Shown: positions 1 to 9,917 of the stretch, one piece after another
How positions within the stretch are numbered: position 1 is the stretch's first letter
How the letters are laid out: each line of letters opens with the position of its first letter
From: Gracilaria vermiculophylla
Taxonomy: Eukaryota > Rhodophyta > Florideophyceae > Gracilariales > Gracilariaceae
DNA: 64,000 nucleotides
Direction of reading: 5' to 3'
NCBI GenBank assembly: GCA_019155205.2
Contig: JAHNZQ020003148.1
Coordinates: 319,643-383,642, forward strand
Made by a program: the position numbers and the translations under genes
Notes under the pieces: model-generated
The model's input: the letters and a program-made list of their open reading frames with translations, nothing else
Told to the model about the DNA's origin: nothing
The model's database searches: none

Positions 1-142
1 TGGCGAAGATAGCGATTTCGGGCACACGGCGCATGTGCCATGTGCGTGAATGATGCCCGTTTAGTCGACGTTGAATTGTTGTGAACGGCTGTGGCCAAGC
101 CCGCTGTGAAGACTACTACAAAGGCGTTGGTGGGCGCCGCCG

Positions 143-183
<41 letters not shown>

Positions 184-209
184 CCGGGCCCCCCCCCCCC
201 CCCCCCCCC
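143..209. repeat. Poly-C tracts (40 and 21 nt)
   Basis: An uninterrupted run of 40 C (143-182), a short GCCGGG spacer, then 21 C (189-209). On the minus strand this is a G-tract able to form quadruplexes. The exact length may not be reliable in any assembly. Confidence 0.9.
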
Positions 210-247
210 GAGACGACCGCGCGCGGTATGGCTCTGCTCGTGGCGGC

Positions 248-750
248 GCCGCCGCCGCCGCCGCCGCCGTCATGCAACGGGGCGCAACCCGCGCGCGCGC
301 GCGCGCGTCACATGCTGCAGTTTGTTTGTTGTGCTGGTAAAAAGCGTCAGTCTTGCGTTGTGCGGCCGCCGCCGCCGCCGCCGCCGCCGCGCGTTGGCGG
401 CTGCTGCCGTGGCCGCGCTGTACGTTGTGCGCGCGCGCGTCGCCTGGCGGCTGCTCTCGAGCGCGCTGCCGCTGCGCGCCGCCCCCCCGCCCGCCGCCAC
501 GTGACCGGCCGGCCCCGTCCCCCGCCCGCCCGCCCCCCCCCCCCTCCCCGCCGCCGCCGCGCGTCTGTCTGGCGCGCGCGGCGCCGCTCGACGCGCGCGT
601 TATGTGCGCGCTGCGGCGCGCTGCAGCCGCGGCGCGCGAGACTGACACTGCGCGTGGCGCGCACGCCCTCGCTCGCCGCGCTCTCTCGCGACAGGCGCGC
701 GCGCGCGCGCCCGGTTCCGTGTCCGTCGCCGCCGCCGCCGCCGCCGCCGC
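248..750. repeat. CCG triplet and GC dinucleotide repeats
   Basis: CCG/GCC triplet runs at about 248-269, 365-390 and 727-750. Alternating GC runs lie at 291-307 and about 695-711. They are microsatellites inside the GC island; no coding role is supported. Confidence 0.85.
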
Positions 751-1195
751 GCAGGCGGCGCCAAGCCGCTGCCGCGACCGCGCGCGAGCAGGGGGCGCGC
801 CGGGCATGGCGGCGGCGGGGGCGGGGGCGGCAGCGAGCGGCGAGCGGCGAGCGGCGAGCGGCGGCGGCAGCGGCGGCGAGCGGCGGCGGCAGCGGCGGCG
901 AGCGCGGCGCGCGCGCGGCACGCGAGAAGGCGGATACAAGTGTCACTCGACGATTCGGAGTGGGAAATCGCTTTAGTGCCTCAACCAAAAAGTTAAATCT
1001 TATCTAACAACCAACCGATTTTTGCCAGAGAAAAAGTTACAAAAGTTATGCTACGCGGGGGTCAACGATGCGCAAAAGTGAGGAGCAGTCACCCGTTATC
1101 CACAGCCCACTGACGAGGTCGCCCCCACTAACGAGTTAAAAAAAGGAAGTGGGAGGTGCCCATAGAACATCTCCTGGTTATCCCAACAAGAGGCC

Positions 1196-1951
1196 TTAGG
1201 CCTGGTACGTGTAGTAGGCGCCGTTGGCGTCCACGTACACGCGACCCGCGGTACCGAGGCCAAGGGCAAGACCCGGCCCGCCGGCGGCAATGGCACCCTC
1301 CTCACCGTTGGCCGACGCGGCGCCAGACTCCGTGTCGGCGGCGGCGGAAACAGTGTTGTCACCGTCAGAGATCACAGTCGATCCGTCAGCGGACATGGCG
1401 GCTGATCCCGGGATCGGAGTCGGTTCCGCGGCCGGGGTGGCCTCCATGGGCGCATCTCCAGCGGCCGGAGCGCCGGCAGCCGGGGCGCCAGCGGCCGGAG
1501 CCGTAGCCGGAGAGGTAGCGGAGTCACCACCAGCCGGGTACGCCGGAGCAGCCGGGGCAGCGGCGTAGTCACCACCAGCCGGAGCGGTGTCACCCTTACC
1601 CTTCGGGCACGGAGTGGCCTTCGGCGCAGCGGTCGGCGCGGAGTAGTCACCGGACGGAGCAGTGTAGTCACCGGACGGAGCAGTGTAGTCACCGGACGGA
1701 GCAGTGTAGTCACCGGACGGAGCAGTGTAGTCACCACCGGTCGGAGCAGTGTAGTCACCACCGGTCGGTGTTGACGTCGGGCACGGAGTCTTAGTGGGAG
1801 CCTTACCACCTTCCGGAGCAGTGTATGCCGGAGCGGTGCTCGGAGCGGCGTAGGTGCCGGTAGTATCCGGAGCCGTGGCGCCCGGCGGGCACGGTGTGGG
1901 AGCAGCGGCAAGAGCCACACCAAGCAGGGCGAGGAAAGTGACGGCCTTCAT
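1196..1951 (-). CDS. Secreted repeat protein, GDYTAPS repeats
   Basis: Predicted 251-residue secreted protein of unknown function. The start at 1951 gives an 18-residue signal peptide (MKAVTFLALLGVALAAA) and fits the TATA box about 100 nt upstream. The body is rich in Ala, Pro, Thr and Gly. After a Cys-Pro segment come tandem seven-residue GDYTAPS units, encoded by near-identical 21-nt DNA repeats at about 1641-1770, then Ala-Pro-Gly repeats (GAPAA) and a slightly more complex acidic C-terminus. Two similar TPCP motifs flank the repeat block. The many Thr and Ser beside Pro suggest O-glycosylation, as in cell-wall or mucilage proteins, but this is inference. The repeat DNA should be prone to copy-number change. 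An in-frame extension upstream lacks a signal peptide and lies over the promoter, so it was not used. Confidence 0.8.
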   Translation of the reverse strand: MKAVTFLALLGVALAAAPTPCPPGATAPDTTGTYAAPSTAPAYTAPEGGKAPTKTPCPTSTPTGGDYTAPTGGDYTAPSGDYTAPSGDYTAPSGDYTAPSGDYSAPTAAPKATPCPKGKGDTAPAGGDYAAAPAAPAYPAGGDSATSPATAPAAGAPAAGAPAAGDAPMEATPAAEPTPIPGSAAMSADGSTVISDGDNTVSAAADTESGAASANGEEGAIAAGGPGLALGLGTAGRVYVDANGAYYTYQA

Positions 1952-2047
1952 CTTGATGAGTGTAGGCTTGTTGTTAAGATGGGAGACTACCGGTGGTGGT
2001 GGTGGTGAGTGGGCTTTAGATGAGAAAGGAGCGCTCGATGCCACGGC

Positions 2048-2054
2048 TTTTATA
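2048..2054 (-). promoter_or_regulatory. TATA box for the GDYTAPS gene
   Basis: TATAAAA on the minus strand, about 97 nt upstream of the ATG at 1951. It leaves room for a 5' UTR of roughly 65-70 nt. Confidence 0.65.
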
Positions 2055-4643
2055 TTCCAGGTTGGAGGAGTTGACTCACTAACTGCGACTGAGGAGCAAG
2101 TTGCGGATGCGTAAACGTTTCGGGGCACGAGCTGACCGTGAATGGCGGCCATTTCGACTGGAAAGGTTCATGGCGTTTCCGACTAGCAGTGATGGTCGCT
2201 GGTCAGGGCCCCGCTGAGAACCGTTACGCGATGCAGGCCTCGGCAAGCCCCGAAAACTCTCATTCAAGTCACACCATATCAACGCATTTGAAGAACTTGG
2301 TTTCAAAGGATGAGCGGCAAATCACTCCTGCTTGCCCGTCCAGTTGATAACCAACGACGATGCGTCTCAGCAGGGGCATGCACATTAAAACGTACACATC
2401 AAGCCCCATCAACACGTCTCGCACTTGTAGGTTGGGCCTCGAGTTTGAAGGCAAAATTGCGCAACTCTTGGTCTGCCGGATGATCACAGAGAACAGCGAA
2501 CGGGCCAGCGGAGCAGCAAATTGTTACAACCGCATCATCGTGGAGCGCACTGGAGGTGGTGGAGATGTTCGAAGGCGCACTGGGCCACGGAATCGCGTGA
2601 CTAAATCGAGAGCAGTGAAATTGCGCGAGCGCATTTCCACTGTATTTTGCGTACCCTTCGTACTGTACGACACTCCTCATCGGTTAAGGTACACGGCGAT
2701 TTGTGCGCGAGGCTGTTGTGTGCACCGCTGATACCCTTTCCACGTGCGCAGCGACGATTAGTAGTGTTCCTTGCTCTGTCCCACTTCGCGCTGATCCACT
2801 CTTGTCTCGTGGCCAGTGGCAGCGCGCCGTGGCTACGCACGTCTCACTTTGTCGGTAGAGCCTTTCGAGAACCGACATTAAGCATTTGTCCCAGCGGCTT
2901 ACATCTACCACCCTCTCAATCACGGCACCTGTAGCGCACGAGCGCACATGGATATGATATATCCACATGGCTTGTTTCAACGGCTACATTCCCTACCCAC
3001 GTCTTCATACTCCTTCCAACACGTTCTTCTCCATGACGCTACCAACTAAATACAAATGTTTGAATTCAATGCGCGTGGACGAAGGACAAGTCATACAGTT
3101 GTCCCTCATGCTCTCAGAATCACTACCATCACATTCAGAAGAACAAAGCGAGCAGTACGATTCAAACCAAAGGGTGCTCTCAAGCATTCGTTCTTCTGAA
3201 AATTTTGACAACAGGGCAGTAGTGTGGTTTGGGAACATAGAGTAGACACGTTGGGAGGAAACGAAACTCGTGGCAGCATATACCCAGCTGGTCCTGACCT
3301 TGAGCAAAATAGATACAAGCAAACAACGTTTCTTTAAATTTTTGGGATGACCTGAGATATCCTTAATGGCGAGATGAAAGGATTTCAAGTCTGATCCCTC
3401 CTGTTTTCCATTGCACTCACCATCTGACATCTGTTTCCCAGGATAGACTTTAGAAAAGGAGGTTGACCAAGCTGGACGCGAAAAATACCACCTAGTCTTC
3501 AGAGGAGCTTATTAAATGTCATTTTTCAAACTGGATTACGTCCCAACTTCCATTTCACGAATACAACAACTCTATTCTTCTTTGTTCATGTTCTGGGCAA
3601 ATATTGAAAAAAATAGTGCATTACTCTGAGGTTAAACAGCTCGAGACAAGGCTTTTTTTGGAGAAGAGAAAGAGCTTTTCAAGATTAAAGTCACGTTCCT
3701 CATGTGCAACAGTGGAACGTATCTTTTCCCGTAGGAGAGAGACAAAAAGGAGACAGAGAGATGGAGAAGCAGAAAAAACAGAGCAACCAGAGCGGAAAGA
3801 GATCTATACGAGCGTCTACACGACGAAAGGTTTCATATGAGGTCATTTGGACTTGAAAGGGGCCCATATTGTTAAAGCTTTAGAACTGCAAAAAAAAAGA
3901 CAAGTGTACTTCAGCACTTGTTTACTGGGTGGCATACACTTCCTTCTTGATCGATGTTAACCAAGATACGGATTTTCTCAACCTATTGTTCCGTTCCATG
4001 AAGCTGGAACAATGAAGTTACTTGTTTCACTTCAAAACCCAAGATTCTAGTAAAACTACTGACTATCGGCTTGACACTTGTGATTAGCAATGTTTGCTCT
4101 CTTAATTTTCAGTACTTAAAATCTGCTTGTTTTTGTAATTAATTAAAAAGATTGAGTATTTCTGGCTGTAATCTTTGAATTATAGACACTCTGAGGCTAT
4201 TTATGGAAATTAACAAACTTTTACCGAAAAGGTTTCCTAAACCCTGGCCTCATATGGGGACAAATTGGCCTCATATGCATGCTTTCAGCACTGTCATTAT
4301 CTCTCACCGAATCTCTTTCTTTTCCTCCATAAAAATATCCCCAAGGTAGGAAAATTTGAAATAGCTTTTGAAGCGAGGTACGGAAGCTGACGTGCGCGGA
4401 AGAGCAGTGACGTAGGACCCCAAACAGGTTTTCGCAGCAGAGAACATCATCCCTTCCACGAATTGATCGGATTCGCTCAAGATATGTAGGAAACCATGAG
4501 TCTTGTCGGGGCTGCTGGCTGTTGAATCCCACATCACGATTCCACCTTTCTCGTAGGGTACTCCCCAAAGACATACTGTCATCTGACAACGCGATTTCTT
4601 CTTGGCCCCGGTTAAATGTGAACGGACCGCTTTGCAAATTTTG

Positions 4644-4649
4644 TATAAG
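4644..4649 (+). promoter_or_regulatory. TATA-like element for the GH6 gene
   Basis: TATAAG 79 nt before the ATG at 4728, a spacing close to that of the TATA box at 2048-2054. It supports transcription starting just upstream of this ATG, hence no missing 5' exon. Confidence 0.4.
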
Positions 4650-4727
4650 TAGTCAACGGAGGCACTGGCTCCAGTCAACGGCTCGGAGAGCTGCGCACGA
4701 ATTGGATTGCGATAGAGACTTGTAATA

Positions 4728-5639
4728 ATGATTCAAAATCCCTTGGCTGGGCAGGAGCTGGACGTCACTGAACAGCAAGTGGATAGATGGATTCGGTATC
4801 ACAGAAATGACCCACGCGCCGACTTATTTCGAGATCATTTAGCGAACCAGCCGGTCTTCCAATGGGTCGGGGATTGGGTCCCCGACATACGGCGGCACGT
4901 ATCTCGTATTGTAAATCATGCCAAGGCAAACCAGGCTCTTTTTCAAATCGTCATTTACAACATTCCCAATCGAGATGCCGGCGGGTTTTCAGCCGGAGGT
5001 GCAGCGTCCAAAAGAGAATATATGCAATGGATACGCGTCGTAGCTTCCGCCATCGGTTCGGCAAAAGGTATCCTTTGCATTGAACCTGATGCCTTGGCTC
5101 ATGCTCACAGCTTTTCAGGTAGGAAGAAGGAACAGCGAATCCAAATCCTGCGTGAAGTTGTGCTCATTTTTACGCGTCGGTGCAGAAATGCATACATCTA
5201 CTTAGACGTAGGTCACCCGGCATGGCTCAGTGCTGCACATGCTACGGAATTGTTCTTTGATGCTGGAGGACGGTTTGCCCATGGAGTCAGTCTGAATGTA
5301 TCGAATTCGCAGACCACGGAAGATTGCTTCCATTATGGTGTGAGTATCGTCGAGAGAGTCTCTTTGTCCCATGGCATGATAATAGACACATCCAGAAATG
5401 GTGCGGGACCCCCGCCTAGAACGTTGACTGGAACAGAAGCTTGGGCAAATGTGCCCACCAATCGATTAGGCATGCAGCCGACACTGAGAGTGAATCCTCC
5501 AAATGTATTTAATAACCGACTTCATGGATTGCTTTGGATAAAAGTTCCAGGGGAAAGCGACGGAAACTATCGTGGTGCACCCCACGCGGGACAGTTTTGG
5601 CCAGAGGGTGCCTTACGCTTGATTGGGAGGGAAACGTGA
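4728..5639 (+). CDS. Glycoside hydrolase family 6 (beta-1,4-glucanase)
   Basis: A 303-residue, single-exon GH6 domain, the family of inverting cellobiohydrolases and endoglucanases acting on beta-1,4-glucan. Family landmarks appear in order: NPLAGQEL at the N-terminus, IYNIPNRDAGG with the conserved Asp83, IEPDALA with the putative catalytic acid Asp121, YLDVGHPAWL, VSLNVSN, DTSRNG and WIKVPGESDG with Asp278. The end, APHAGQFWPEGALRL, matches bacterial-type GH6. By motif the protein looks more bacterial (actinobacterial type) than fungal, so horizontal acquisition is possible but unproven. No signal peptide or cellulose-binding module is visible. The domain starts at residue 4, and an in-frame stop at 4713-4715 closes the frame upstream. 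The enzyme may be cytosolic, unconventionally secreted, or have an unseen 5' exon. Product specificity cannot be read from the sequence. Confidence 0.88.
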   Translation: MIQNPLAGQELDVTEQQVDRWIRYHRNDPRADLFRDHLANQPVFQWVGDWVPDIRRHVSRIVNHAKANQALFQIVIYNIPNRDAGGFSAGGAASKREYMQWIRVVASAIGSAKGILCIEPDALAHAHSFSGRKKEQRIQILREVVLIFTRRCRNAYIYLDVGHPAWLSAAHATELFFDAGGRFAHGVSLNVSNSQTTEDCFHYGVSIVERVSLSHGMIIDTSRNGAGPPPRTLTGTEAWANVPTNRLGMQPTLRVNPPNVFNNRLHGLLWIKVPGESDGNYRGAPHAGQFWPEGALRLIGRET

Positions 5640-7421
5640 ATTCCATTAGTATCGAGAGCGCGCCTTTTTGTATTGAATGTACTTTGAACACCAGGGACAG
5701 TGTCTTGAACAACTTCACGAAGAAGTCTAATATCTATAATCTGGATGATATGATACTTCATAGCTTTGAATGAGTTAATGCAAATGGTTTAAATGGATTT
5801 CAGGAACACAAGAGATGAAGGGGCGGCAAGTAAGAACAGATGAATACCGTAGTTCATTGTATGCCCCCAAAAATTTCTTCGTTTCAGAATGATGTGCTTG
5901 CAAGATAAAACAAAACAAGTGCTCTGGTTTCTTCAGTGGAGGGAACTCAAAAGACGCGAACTTGAAGCGAGGTGGTTGATTTTCTAGTCATTTTTGCTCG
6001 TGTAACTTTGACAATAGAAGGTTATACTTCAAGAATTCCGACCCTCCCATCACATGCATGGCGCGTTTGGTAAATGGTCACCAGTGGTTTGCATTTGAAA
6101 AAATGCATTGGACTTACATTAGGAGTGATCGAGAACATCTCACTGCACACGAGAGCACATTGTAATTATTTCACGGCAAACCCCTCTCATCAGATATCTG
6201 GGAATGGTACTAGACATGAAACGCAGGAGAGCTCGAAGATTTCGAAAAGCATTCCTTGTTTAATCGGAGTACATACGCGAACGCACACCATAGATATCAT
6301 CAGTTTTCCCGTGCACAGGACTACAGCGGAGCTGGGTCTGCTGTGGTACTTGTTTTAGAAGTTTGGAATTAGCAAGCAAACGTATTATGTTCACCCTTTT
6401 ACCTTTGCTTACGCGTCCGGAATATGAGGTGAACGTTCATTTTGAGATAAACATGAAGATGAAAAAGGAACGACGAGAACGCGAGCCGATTCTGTCGAGG
6501 ATATTTAAAGGAAAAGATACTTTGTTAACGTTCTTGGAGGGCGAGCCAGTTCGCGGGAGGAAAGTTGTTACGGACAAGAAAGATCGCCGAAGCAGATCTG
6601 TTCAACCGCGTTCTCCGAAACATAGAGATACATACTATGCCAAGAAGAAGCGCGGAAGATCCGAATCAGTTCATGCACGTGAAAATAAAGACAAGACGCG
6701 CCGCACGAAGAACGCTTTAAGGTGCGATGGAACAAGAGGTCGCAGGCGAGGCGAGGCGAGAACTAAGGGTCGCAAGCGAGTCAGCCGAGCGCGCTGAAGC
6801 ACAATTGCCTAATCTGAATCATCTCGCATCGATGGAATAGCTGTCGAAAGCAGAATGTTTCACTGGCGAAATTGAGGAAGATATCGATATCTCGATAAAC
6901 CAATGAACTCGAAAACACCTTTGAACGGATTGTCGTACATTGCTCATTGTAAAATCAATTTCGCCACTAGCAAAGACTATTGAAACGGCTTTGAGACGTT
7001 TGAAGCCTCTAGGTTTGCGTCGGCACTGTGTTCTGATCCTGGTATGACTTGTCGGTTTTTGTTGTAAATGATCATCACACTGGGGGTTCGTGACTTAAGA
7101 ATCTTCTGAAGCAACAGAAGCGAGAGGGAACTCCTGGGTTGGAAAGAATAATCAGTTCAGCAAAGAGAACACGCACAACAAGGATCGTCAGAGGGCGTTG
7201 GTTCGGCGAAGATCGCAACGATTTCTACTAGTATAATCTTGGCATTGGGACCATTTGAGGTCGTGAGCGTCTGTGGGGGTTTCGCACGGCATCCACGTCA
7301 GCTGGCGATCGATGTGCAGCACTGAACCAGCATCTGAGGCTGGCCCAAAAATACGTTTGCATACGCAGAGGAAGGCCCGCGCAGCCACCTCCGCAATTGG
7401 GTTGTCTCGCCTGGCAAGCCC
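5640..7421. other. Intergenic, no gene supported
   Basis: No recognisable gene. A plus-strand open frame at 6363-6797 encodes a very basic Arg/Lys/Ser-rich peptide of 144 residues without a domain; it is not called. Confidence 0.45.
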
Positions 7422-8030
7422 ATGGCACGCTGTCCAGGATGTCTATCACTTTCTTGTTGTAAGCGCGCCGCAGTTAGAACCGCGCGTCCTGCGAACCGCT
7501 CTTCCTTGCGCGCCAGAATAACCGCATTGCGTGCATACCTAATGCACCTCTCCATCCTGGCAAAGACTCGTCGTCGCCGAAAGATTCGTGCAAAGCTCGA
7601 TGAGGCCGCCCGAGTTGTCTCCGCGCCTCGCATGAGCCCCGGCTCCCAGCCCTTGTTTACAGAGGCCCATTGCGCCATCCTGACTGAATCAGGTGAACTC
7701 ATTGTCGCCAGCAATACATCCGTTCGTCATTTTCAAGCTATTGCGCCCAAGATTCGAGCAATTCGACACTCCGCCGAATCCATTTCATCATTTTTAGGCA
7801 CAGAGTCTTCGAAAGTTGTTCACGTGCACGGTAGAACTCGCATGATGCACGCGTACGAAGTCGGCGTCCACACGCTGGTCGCTGTCACGCAAGTTTCATT
7901 AGGTGCTCACAATCTTGACAACGCTGTCGCCTATATTGATGAATGCATGGGTGTCAACAAGAAAAAGGAAGCAGATTCTACAGATGAGACCCTTCTCGAA
8001 CAATTGTCGGATCTACTTTTAGAAATGTGA
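7422..8030 (+). CDS. Possible roadblock/LC7-fold protein
   Basis: Up to 202 residues. The N-terminal 65 residues are very basic, with several Cys, and could be a targeting region or misread upstream sequence; an alternative start lies at Met71 (7632-7634). The remaining roughly 130 residues have a pattern resembling roadblock/LC7 regulators such as MglB or LAMTOR2: a strand with AILTESGELIVASN, a helix through AIAPKIRAIRHSAESISSFL, then strands SKVVHVHGRTRMMHAYE and HTLVAVTQV, and a final helix LDNAVAYIDECM. Roadblock proteins usually dimerise and regulate small GTPases. The assignment rests on pattern resemblance only. The end is 58 nt from the tail of the convergent PD-(D/E)XK gene. Confidence 0.5.
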   Translation: MARCPGCLSLSCCKRAAVRTARPANRSSLRARITALRAYLMHLSILAKTRRRRKIRAKLDEAARVVSAPRMSPGSQPLFTEAHCAILTESGELIVASNTSVRHFQAIAPKIRAIRHSAESISSFLGTESSKVVHVHGRTRMMHAYEVGVHTLVAVTQVSLGAHNLDNAVAYIDECMGVNKKKEADSTDETLLEQLSDLLLEM

Positions 8031-8088
8031 ACAGAGCAAACTGTAGGAATATGGTTTGTCTTTGGGTCAGTCTGATCGAACCTGTTTT

Positions 8089-9079
8089 TTATGGCACCAG
8101 CAAAAGCCCACTCTTCTGAGCCTGGTGCAAATAGTTGCAATATGGACAACTAGAGAAATTTCGTCCGGTCGCTAACTTGGGGGAAGGGGCTTCGGGCTTT
8201 TTGAGCACGTCGATAACTTCTCCGAGAAATTGATGAAAGCCGGGATCATCACGTTCAATTTTGACGTATTTTATTCCCCCAGTCATCGCTGCTTTTAACT
8301 TTCCTTCCATATCCAGCGGTGTGTGAAACTCTGAGGGCGTGTACACCACTAGTCCAAGCTCTGATATCAATACCTTCTTCAGCTGGGACTTATCAGAGGG
8401 ATTTTCCATTGCCGCTGCATACGCATGAAGTTGGCGCGAATATGTCGAAGAGGTTTTTGCAACGGATGACGTTTTGAAATCGATTATACCAAACGTTCCA
8501 TCGTCGAAGCGTATTAGAGCATCAATCTATCAGAGAAACAATGACCGGAGTCAGAAATCTTGGAAAGGAGATGTCTTCTTCTCTGCACTCTTAATCAAAT
8601 AGGCATCAGAAAGGAGGAATTTGAATCGAACATACCTTACCACGAATATACGCACCGTGGCTCTGACCCGGAGGAATGATAGGGAGACACTCGATCCACG
8701 GGTCGTCATCTTCGCAAAGGAAGGTGCCGGGACGCATTCCAGGGAAGAGCTCATTTGTTCGCAATCCGCTCATGTGACGCTTCATACCAAGATCGATGGA
8801 GGTAAATATTGAAGGAAAAGGAGCTCGTGGACGGGGTAAAGCGCCATGAACTTTAAGATAAAAACAACGCTTGCACTCTTCCCACAAGAACGCAAAATCG
8901 GAGGGGGCGAGTCGATAATTTTCTTCCACCATCGCAACTTGTTTGCGTCGCCCCAGAGTTGGAACGTTTCGTTTCAGTGCGCAAACTTGGGATTGACGTA
9001 GTCTAAGAGGCGTTCTAAACAACCGCGCGGCATGGTTTGTACGCGGGAGAAGAAAGCCCGGAGCTAAGAGGCGGACCAT
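8089..9079 (-). CDS. PD-(D/E)XK nuclease-like protein, probably plastid-targeted
   Basis: Two exons, 9079-8636 and 8526-8089, giving 293 residues. The 109-nt intron starts GTATG and ends ATAG and joins YIRGK to IDALIRFDD in phase 0. The core motif is FDDGTFGIIDFKTSS, where Asp...Asp-x-Lys matches a PD-(D/E)XK active site, followed by SRQLHAYAAAMENP. Similar proteins occur in cyanobacteria and algae and belong to the PDDEXK_1/Cas4-RecB group. A Cys pair (CKRC) near the N-terminus of the domain and another (CPYC) near the C-terminus could form a Cas4/AddB-like iron-sulfur site, which is inference. The first 50 residues are Arg/Leu-rich and acid-poor, like a plastid transit peptide. An in-frame extension upstream starts with GTG and was not used. 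Confidence 0.8.
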
Positions 9080-9917
9080 AGGTGCTGTTTGCTGACGGCG
9101 ACTTCGCAGCTTCCCACACCTTGCTTTTTCACACCCGCAAGCTGGCTGAGGCTTAAGAAATAGAGCCAGTTGACAATCCTGATCGTGTCTTTGCCCGTTC
9201 ACGTTTGCCCCCGCGCTCTCGTACACTTCCGCAAAAAAATTGGCTCAATTAGCACGAAGTGGTAGTCTTGGTGGGTTTGCTCGCGCCCTGACGGAGGCGT
9301 TTGGCTGATTTAATGATGCCAGTCCGGATTAAGTGATCTGAGCTGCTAGTTAGGCACTTACCGATGTATGCCTGTTAAAAGTGAGAGTGCGTTCCGGCGC
9401 TAGTGATATCAATAGTTTAGCGAGCGGCATCTACGTACTTTAATTGCATATCATTTTCCACGCAAATTCTTCTTACGCAAATTCTACTTTCATCGAAGTG
9501 CAGACGTACTGTACATGTGTTGTCCCCAAACTTGGACATTTCCACTTTTACAGAACCTTTCCGTGGAACTAAGCTGCAGATCCTCAATTTTAACGGTAAG
9601 GTCAACCTTCATTTCTCGCGATTCGAAAGGAGTGTAGTGTAATTTGTCGTTTAGAACTCGAACATTAGCGTACTCAAATCTCGAGAACTCGAAAAGAATA
9701 TAGGTGCGACTCTATCTCGGCCATTGGCGGACTGCCCACTAAAAGGTTGCTACATTACAATACATTCTTTACCATGTCATAGAAAATGTGTAGTACACAG
9801 CATCCTTCTACAGCTCTTGGCAGGGCCTGGTGGAGTTAGGCGAAAGAAATTGCGGCAACATCTAGTCACATGCCTGACGAGTTATTTCATGACTGACGTT
9901 TTCTTTCTTCAACTCTG
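9080..9917. other. Intergenic between two minus-strand genes
   Basis: Promoter side of the PD-(D/E)XK gene and 3' flank of the WD40 gene. A short direct repeat (ACGCAAATTCT, twice near 9460-9490) is visible. No gene is seen. Confidence 0.5.

Larger units (their letters stand above)
1..1195. other. GC-rich low-complexity island, no gene seen
   Basis: From about 100 to 950 the sequence is almost pure GC: C homopolymers, CCG triplets, GC dinucleotide runs and GAGCGG/CAGCGG repeats. Long open frames exist on both strands, but they encode only poly-Pro, poly-Arg and poly-Ala, as expected from composition. From about 960 composition returns to normal. Similar islands elsewhere in the window lie over promoters, so this may be a promoter island for a gene to the left, which is an inference. 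Confidence 0.6.
1952..4727. other. Intergenic, no gene supported
   Basis: The left end is the promoter of the minus-strand GDYTAPS gene and the right end the promoter of the GH6 gene. Open frames of up to about 140 codons occur on both strands, for example 3005-3430 and 4221-4678 (minus), but none shows a domain, signal peptide or splice-supported extension. Confidence 0.5.

Noticed and set aside
61..1007. Open frames of up to 308 codons on both strands
   Set aside because: They consist of poly-Pro, poly-Arg and poly-Ala from GC repeats, in several frames at once; stop codons are simply rare at this composition.
3005..3430. 141-codon minus-strand open frame
   Set aside because: No domain, signal or splice-supported extension; mixed composition typical of chance frames.
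4221..4678. Two overlapping minus-strand frames next to the GH6 promoter
   Set aside because: They compete with each other, match nothing recognisable and cover the GH6 promoter.
6363..6797. 144-codon basic open frame
   Set aside because: Arg/Lys/Ser-rich low complexity without folded segments or a promoter signal; possible but not supported.
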